Source: Arbacia lixula (lineage: Eukaryota > Echinodermata > Echinoidea > Arbacioida > Arbaciidae). From it: a stretch of DNA of 64,000 nucleotides. The stretch covers positions 35,229,555-35,293,554 of the forward strand of contig OZ022576.1 of the NCBI GenBank assembly GCA_963669155.1. The letters are read 5' to 3'. Positions 56,961 to 64,000 of the stretch are shown here, in pieces; position 1 is the first letter of the stretch; every line of letters begins with the position of its first letter. The notes below the pieces were generated by a model that saw only the letters and a list, made by a program, of their open reading frames with translations, was not told the origin of the DNA and ran no database searches. Position numbers and translations under genes: made by a program.

Positions 56961-57654
56961 AAGGGTTTAAAGGAAGGAATATTTAATGAGGTGGGATGGG
57001 GAGGGTACGGGAGGAACAAGGTCTTGATACCTGGAGGAATAACAATATGATTCTAAAAATTCATATCCGACACTTACAGTTTTAGATGAAAAGAAATATC
57101 ACAGCATCTCAAAGTGAGTGGGGGATTGTGTGACATTGTGAGACACCTTCATGTTTCTCTCTAGTGATTTATACCAAACATTCCATGATCTTCCTTAGAA
57201 GCAGTCTATTCTGAGTTGGTTTGTAGTTGTCACCTGTCAGTCAGTTGAGGAGTGCTTTCTTCACACCTCCCAATTTCACATTGCTGACACATTTGTTTAT
57301 CTAGCCTCTCTTGATGAATGCATAGTATTTTCAGGGTGCACCGCCTCTGACTTTTATTGCGTAGCTTCATGTTCTCATTGAGGCAGGTATGCTCATGATT
57401 TACATACATCTGTGTGTGTGTTGAGGTGGGACTTGTGTCCCAGTGCAAACAGGCCCTCTTGAGGCCACCTGCAGCTGTTTCTGCAGCACTAACATCCTCC
57501 ATCCTTCCCTGGGACCACGGAAAGTCCTTACCGAATCTCCCCCATGCTATATTTTGCTGTCTTCCTACCTGTGAATGAGATCAGGGTTGCAGCAAGGGCA
57601 GGTAGAAAGGACGGGCATGGTTTGGGTTGTTTTTCTAGTCTATACACTCTAAGA

Positions 57655-57845
57655 CCCTTTTCACACAGGCAAAAATTTCCTTAGCCCATACTATAGGTGA
57701 GGCTAAGACCTGCCATAGCCCCACCCATAGTACAAGGCTAAGGTTTGACCACTTTCTGTTCACATTGGCTTTTATCAAAGTGGGCTAGCCCCCACATTAG
57801 TACAGGATTATTTTGCCAAGCAGACCCAATGTAAAAAGGGTACAT
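57655..57845. mobile_element. TTAGCCCCGTA-family MITE, partial copy, PTP intron 6
   Basis: TTTTCACACAGGCAAAAATTT and the following CCTTAGCCCATACTATAGGTG match the left end of 46681-47262. The GACCACTTTCTGTTCACATTGG segment also matches. The rest is deleted, ending at CCCAATGTAAAAAGGGTA. Confidence 0.75.
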
Positions 57846-59269
57846 GTATGAGGTTATGTCATGTTTAACCCTCTCAGTACCAGGCCTTGAAAACTCTATT
57901 GACTTGCTACACAGCCCAATACCGAAATGAATGAGAGGGTTAGTGTTACTCCTGTAACTGATCATAACCCTACATCAATTATGTATTCGTGATGTTTATA
58001 TTTGATCTGTATTTGCAACAGAACTTTCCAGGAAAGGAAGCTCATGGCTACCAAAATTGTTTAATTTTGATTTACATGTAGAATAAAGACTGAATAAATG
58101 AAATATGATACACAATACTATCATGTTTTATATTGAGCACACATCTTGAAATATAAGACTGAATTAAGAGAAATAGAAAGATAATCTTGACTATGCACAG
58201 TACTATAATTGTGCACACATCATCTCACAAAAGAAAATATTAATCTGTAGGAAGCGGGACTTCGTAACCGTCATACAGTACAGATTTTACGTCATATCGG
58301 TACTGTGTTGACGTGATGTGTTGTGCTTCCCCTGGGTGCTCTCCAGAGTTGATGATATCATGCTCTGATTAACATAATGACCAATGAACAGATGGTGAAA
58401 TAGGTTCAAAGTTAGCCGCATTCCTTGTCCAGTCCGCACCGTAATTGGTCCGAGGGCAGAGTCCGGGCGCACAGGATTTTCCCTTATGTTGATGGCTTTA
58501 GCAGAGTATGGTATTAATTTCATTACAGCATTGGACGTGAACATGAAGGTTTTTCCATCCTTTGAGAAGAATGAATAACTATAAAAATTATAAGCTGCCA
58601 AATGGCAAATATTAGACAAATTCCTGTATGAGGAAGACATTTTAAATGAAGGACAGTGATAATTAATTTTTAAACCCACCTGACTTTTGAAGGGACATAC
58701 ATGTACCTACATGTTTTACTTTAGCACAATGTTATACTTCATTGTCTTGATAATGAGACAAGAAATAAACAAGTAATGTATTCCTAATTGTAGAATTGCA
58801 CCAATAATGGATTGATTGTTCAGTCTATTGCATTTACTGTCATTTTAGAGGTATTAGAACATAATGGTACATTCAACTTCTCTCATCTCCTTTCTTTCTC
58901 ACTCAGTCACTTCGTCCATAACACATTATCTATTTTGATGCACATTGTCATCTTCGAGTACCTCAACCTCAGTTCAAACTCCTATATATAAACAGCTCAG
59001 CCCAGCTTTGCAAAACACTCAAATTACATCAAGGGGATGAGTAAAATTTAGCTGTGCTGTATCCCTAATTTCCCTCTGCTGAGAGTACGGGGGTAAAGCC
59101 CGGGATGAAATTGGAGATGTGAGGCGTGTGAAGAGCTTCCTTCTTGACACCCAAGGTGATCCGGAGACATCGTGTCCTCAGCACGCGTGTCCTCCTCTAC
59201 ACGATGCATCTCCCTGCGCCGTGATCACAGTAGTGACAAACTGATATCAGGTCTCAGGGCGCTTTATTC

Positions 59270-59413
59270 TCCCCCCTCCCTCTCTCCCCTGCCTTCCCTC
59301 CCTTCCCCCTCCCTCCCTTCCCACTCCCTCCCTTCCCCCTTCCTCCCCCTCCCTCCCCCCTCCCTCCCCCTCCCCTAACTAGTTAGGTAGTTAGATAGAT
59401 AGATAGATAGATC

Positions 59414-59468
<55 letters not shown>

Positions 59469-59510
59469 ATAGATAGGTAGATAGATAGATAGATAGATAG
59501 ATAGAAATAT
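59270..59510 (+). repeat. C/T-rich tract followed by (GATA)n microsatellite
   Basis: CCCTCCCTTCC repeats at 59270-59375 are followed by about 25 GATA units with minor interruptions (59387-59505). Confidence 0.95.
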
Positions 59511-60365
59511 TGATGTACATGTATATAGATAGATTGTTTGAGAGAGATTGGTCAGTTGGTTGATTGGTTTTATATGTTGCTTCATGCAAGTGCTGAAACT
59601 TTGCATCTGATATAATTTATTGACAGCTTGTATAAGTGCATTTACCCGCTGCATCAATTAACAGTGTCTCAAAGTAGGAATTTACTGTGTAAACTAGAGT
59701 TATAGGCTGTTGTAAATGGAATTGAAAGTGTGCCTTCCATCACAGCCTGGGCTGTATAGAGCATTGTGGTGCAAGTTCTTTTGTTGAATGGCTGCTAATG
59801 GTAATGTGGAGGAATAGGCTTTGATCGTACAAAACTATTCCTGGGCGTGGGCTTTCAGTTTCACGTGAGGTGATTAATATGCAAATTTGATTTACTGTTC
59901 AGCTGCTAACAACATACATGTATGAGGCGGGAGGTAGATGGATACATTCATCGGTAGAGTAAGTGTACATGTAGTAATCATTGAAATATAGTTGTTCTTA
60001 ATAGCAACTAACGAACATGATTATTATTTATAACCAACTTTAAGGAAACCATAAGACCGAATGACATTCTCACACTGCATGTTCATCCTTGTTATCTAGG
60101 AATACTTGTGTTATCCTAAAGATGGTTAGTGACTCTTGACATTTGGTATATTCAGGTGTATCTGAAAGACAAGGTTGTTCACCTGTACTGTAATTGATAC
60201 AGACATCAAGTGTGGAGGGATCATAAGCTAAATATAGATCCCCTCCCTCTAATTTATAAATGGATTAGTTCTATCCCATGGCCTCTGCTAGACATCGGAC
60301 CATCACACCCCATTCATGGGGGAGGATGATATTTTGTCACATACACGTACAGAAGGGGCACATTC

Positions 60366-60783
60366 TTGAATATAATTACAATATTCATAAGAAATATGAT
60401 GTCATTCTGGAATTGAATTTTTACACACAAGTTGTATAAAAGTGAAGGTCATCTTCCAGTCTGTTAATTTGAAAGAGTGTGATCCTTTTTCTGTATGTAT
60501 GCATCCATGAATATAATTACAATATTTAAAAGAAATATGTCATTCTGGAATTGAATTTTCGCACACAAGTTGTATGAAAGTAAAGGTCATCACCCAGTCT
60601 ATTAATTTGAAAGTGTGTGATCCTTTTTCTGTATGTATGCATCCATGAATATAATTACAATATTTAAAAGAAATATGTCGTTCTGGAATTGAATTTTCGC
60701 ACACAAGTTGTGTGAAAGTGAAGGTCATCACCCAGTCTATTAATTTGAAAGTGTGTGATCCTTTTTCTGTATGCATGCATAAT
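60366..60783 (+). repeat. Tandem repeat, unit ~139 bp, three copies
   Basis: GAATATAATTACAATATT occurs at 60368, 60509 and 60647. Each is followed by ATTCTGGAATTGAATTTT, CACACAAGTTGT and GTGTGATCCTTTTTCTGTA. Units 2 and 3 are the most alike. Confidence 0.92.
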
Positions 60784-62384
60784 ATAGAAGCATATAAAAG
60801 TGTGTTTCCACCGCCTTCTCTTGGATCAGTGTTGCATACATTTGTACTACTTTATAATTAATTCAAAATAATGAACATGTGCACAAAGATGGATTCAACC
60901 ATGACTTCAAAGGATTAGTTTGATGAATTAATGGTTCTCTCTATGAATTTCCTATTGGTATCCCTTGTGTTTCCATTGCAATGTTAGTTGAGTGAAAGCA
61001 CAGGAATGTATCCTTTGTAACATATCATTTAATGAAGTTAGCTCTTGGATAGATTTGGAAGTTTCCTGCATGCACATGTAGCTAGGGTGTGTGCTTCCGC
61101 TTGAAAGTTCTAAACTTAGATTTTTTTTCAGAACAGAAAAATGCAGCCTGCATTTGTGTCCCACATAACCCAATTTTCCTGAAGTAATTACTTTTCAAGG
61201 AATTCTATATAAAGTAGAGCTTGAAGTTAGATAGGAAGTAAAATCCATTATAAGGTGTGAGCTGCAATTTGAAGAGTGAAGTTTGAATGTATAATGTAAA
61301 ACATGTTCAGATTTCAAGCGAACGTAGATATTTGATTTATGTAGATGTAGATGAGGCAGTTTTTGTTGACATATGTCTGTAGCTCCATACAATGAGGTGT
61401 TATCAGACAGGGTCACCCACATCCTTCCTGTGAACTTCTCCCCGTAGAAGGACCAAAGTAACAACAGAGCAGCTCACAGGATATCAAGCTTTCAAAACTT
61501 TCCTGTCACAATATTAAGATGGAAGCCACATACCGGTATGCTGTACATCTACAATCACATTGGATATCCTACTCTTAGGACAATGTACAGATAATGTTAC
61601 AGGTTTATTAGATGAATGTTACTCATGTGGTTTTTGTTTTAGCTCGATATCATTCAGAATATTTTAAGCATACAATGCTTTCATGGAAACAGATGTTTGA
61701 ATTACTATTAACATGGTGTCTGTTGGTACCGGTAATTACCTTCTGTGAACTGTCTGTGTCTGTATGACTGACTGAATCAATAATTGATTCTTTATGCCCT
61801 ACTAATGCATTTTGCAGACAAAATGCACCAAAATTCCATGTGCAGTTGTTTGTCAGGCACCATAAGTGTTGATAAGTACCTCATCATTGTTTAAATATTT
61901 GGAAGATGTGCCTTTATTAAGCTTAGATCCGCTTTCTTGAGTTAACTTCACTCAAGAAAGATTCAGAAATGCTTGAAAACAAGGCATCTTGAGATTTGTA
62001 AGTAGTACTGTATTTTGGTTGAAAAACTTCCTCATAGGAGCTCGGGGGAAGAGAAGGAGTGTAAAACGCAAGTTTGGAAAACTTCCAATATCCTACACTC
62101 TACCGCGGTACCTTTCAGGCAGCGTGCAACCCTGCTTCTTGAATTGTTCCTTTCCCCAGAATATTTAGCCATTTCAAGCACAATATTTTATCCCATCTCA
62201 CCAATCCAATGCTCGTCATCTCAAATCAAGCAACGATTTCTGTATATTTAATCTGGTAAACGTTTCAGAATACGTTTTTGTAATTGAAGTACTGACATTG
62301 TCACTTTATCGTGGCCTCAGAACATCTATCCATTATTTGAATATGAGTGAAATCTTGATAATATTTAATAAAGTTGAATTGAAT

Positions 62385-62706
62385 TAAAACAGAAGAATCA
62401 GAGACAAAGATAAGCAAACGTTTGAGCACCGAATGTTGATCATCAAACCTTCATGGGCAACTCCATTGGTTTGCAATGCCATACTGTATGGGATTGTTAT
62501 TGTTCCTGTGAGCCATGTTAAACAAGACCCTACCCAGATCATGTCTGTGATATCTACTTTGTATGTACAGAGTAAGATTGCAGAATTAATGATGGTGTTT
62601 TAAGACAAGTAACTTGTGTCTGATTTCTCTCAAACTGTTGTCCATCTGTTCCGGGAATTGTATTTTAATTAAAGTGAACTATTGTTGGAGTTTTATTCCC
62701 CTCTTA
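62385..62706 (+). repeat. Dispersed repeat related to 55067-55260
   Basis: Begins in an AGAAGAATCAGAGACAAAG segment and carries CATGGGCAACTCCATTGG and CATACTGTATGGGATTG. It ends GGAGTTTTATTCCCCTC, an inverse of the AGGGGAATGAAACCC start, suggesting terminal inverted repeats. Confidence 0.55.
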
Positions 62707-64000
62707 GTTTAAGGTTAAGACAGCCTTTTAAGAAATGACATCTTAGAAACTTGAGTTGGATTAAAGAACAAGTCAAAACAAACAAACTAACTCGTACAAA
62801 AAGATGTACACAAAACTCACACATAAATCTGACAGATATATTGTCCACAAAGAGGTCTAAATTAGTTCAAAGAGAAAAGTGAATCGAGCGCACTGTATTC
62901 GCCACTCATGCATTCGCCACTCACGCATGTATGTCGGTGCAGACGACAGGCAGCGGTTGTTTGTCCAAGGTTGCGGCCGTGTGCAAAATTACATACATTA
63001 CGAAAACGGTCTATTGTTGCGCATACAAATTGCCATATATAACAAATATAAAACTCCAAAGTACAACATAACAAACAAAATCACATAATTACCATCTGAA
63101 ATATTCAAGCATACTAATACTTGCTTGAAATGTGTTCATGCACAATTGATGTTATCTCCTTTATGATCATAGAATGAAAATCATTAAGAGCGTGTAAGAC
63201 ACATGTGAAGAAGCAGGCATAGTATCATAGGCTATTCCCTATCCTGTATTGTGTGACGTGAGCCCTAGTGAAGAGGAGCCTAGGTTTGTGCCTCGGCCAA
63301 GGACAATTGCCTGCTATTTTCACACATACAGCTCTTAGATGGATCTTAATTTGGGCTTGTGCATCAGGGGAAATTATCACGCAATCATGCAGTTAGAAGA
63401 GAGGTGGTAGTATGCAGCCTACATGTACGTCATAACTGCCCAATCATGTGCCGTGTGTATTATGTGGTTGAGAACTGAGAAGGTAACCATAGTTACAAAT
63501 TTGCATCTTGAACCTGCTCATCTATGCAGCTGTGATGTCCCTAAACAAATTTAGAATATTGCACACATCATGGGCAGTCAGGACATGCCTTTTTGGGGAA
63601 TATCACTGAACTGTTATTGAAACCTTAAGTTTCGGAACATGTAATCTGACTGCAGGATTACTTGTGCAAATTCCCACAATACTTTTGGGAATATCGCTCT
63701 TACTCATGAATATTCATGTATTATTCATCAGTCTGACTTCACTCTGGAATCAAATCTTTTTAGTCAAGTTTTTAGACACATGATCACCTCACCTTAATTG
63801 TGCATGTGTGCTGGATGTTTTCATCATCTGATGGTCTCTGTCAGGATTAGGGTATAAATGGGCCAAACTAATAACAGAAATAACTATTTTGGTAATATTC
63901 CCACAGTCTGACTGTGCCTAAGATGCATTTATGCTTCTCTAGTGCAATACACAATGTGCAAACATTGATACTCTGATTCTACATGTAGGTACAGGCGTAT

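Larger units (their letters stand above)
56466..64000 (+). other. Intron 6 (or 3' remainder) of the PTP gene; no further exon recognised
   Basis: After the donor at 56466 I looked for the next PTP segment (a Y.F.Y.NWPDHG-type motif) and did not find it. The stretch contains a GA microsatellite, MITE debris, a GATA microsatellite and a three-unit tandem repeat, but otherwise AT-rich intronic sequence. A CpG-richer patch lies at about 58240-58480 and another at 59060-59260. Confidence 0.55.

Noticed and set aside
57230-57502. 90-codon minus-strand frame in PTP intron 6
   Set aside because: Composition and length fit chance; no family recognised.

Overview
The window is animal genomic DNA. The genes have introns with GT..AG borders, protein families are metazoan, and MITEs, foldback elements, a Ty3/Gypsy element, LINE and Tc1 debris and microsatellites are dense. 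Gene content and repeat style, especially large foldback elements with tandem-repeat arms, point to an echinoderm and most likely a sea urchin. That organism call is an inference; no sequence search was run.

Three protein genes can be read exon by exon. (1) 5454-11969, plus strand: a complete eight-exon, 592-residue brambleberry/Kar5-like nuclear-envelope fusion (karyogamy) protein. (2) 26647-23099, minus strand: a complete five-exon, 240-residue CCDC115 (Vma22-like) V-ATPase assembly factor. (3) 37256 to beyond the right edge, plus strand: the first six coding exons (184 residues) of a non-receptor tyrosine phosphatase of the PTP-PEST group (PTPN12/18/22), with very long introns; the catalytic Cys loop is outside the window. 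The three genes belong to unrelated pathways and nothing suggests they are co-regulated.

Layout. 1-900: poly-G simple sequence and a 200-N gap whose two flanks are the same 114 bp. 948-2150: two degraded Tc1/mariner fragments in opposite orientation. 2151-5453: mostly empty. 5454-11969: brambleberry gene, with a MITE in intron 2, a tandem partial-exon duplication after exon 3 and a LINE fragment in intron 7. 12010-12735: an inverted-repeat element and a tandem duplication. 13569-19708: a decayed Ty3/Gypsy LTR element on the minus strand with both LTRs. 19709-23098: AT-rich spacer with small elements. 23099-26647: CCDC115. 26648-30108: spacer and repeats. 30109-35500: a 5.4 kb composite of two abutting foldback elements with tandemly repeated arms, flanked by a short direct repeat. 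37256-64000: PTP gene with MITE-rich introns.

The most notable structures are the composite foldback pair and a recurring pattern in which small local duplications copy a piece of a coding exon together with its splice site (brambleberry exon 3, CCDC115 exons 3 and 4, PTP exon 4). Four hairpin elements of one family also sit in the PTP introns. All coordinates, frames and splice phases were worked out by eye; family assignments come from recognising conserved motifs.
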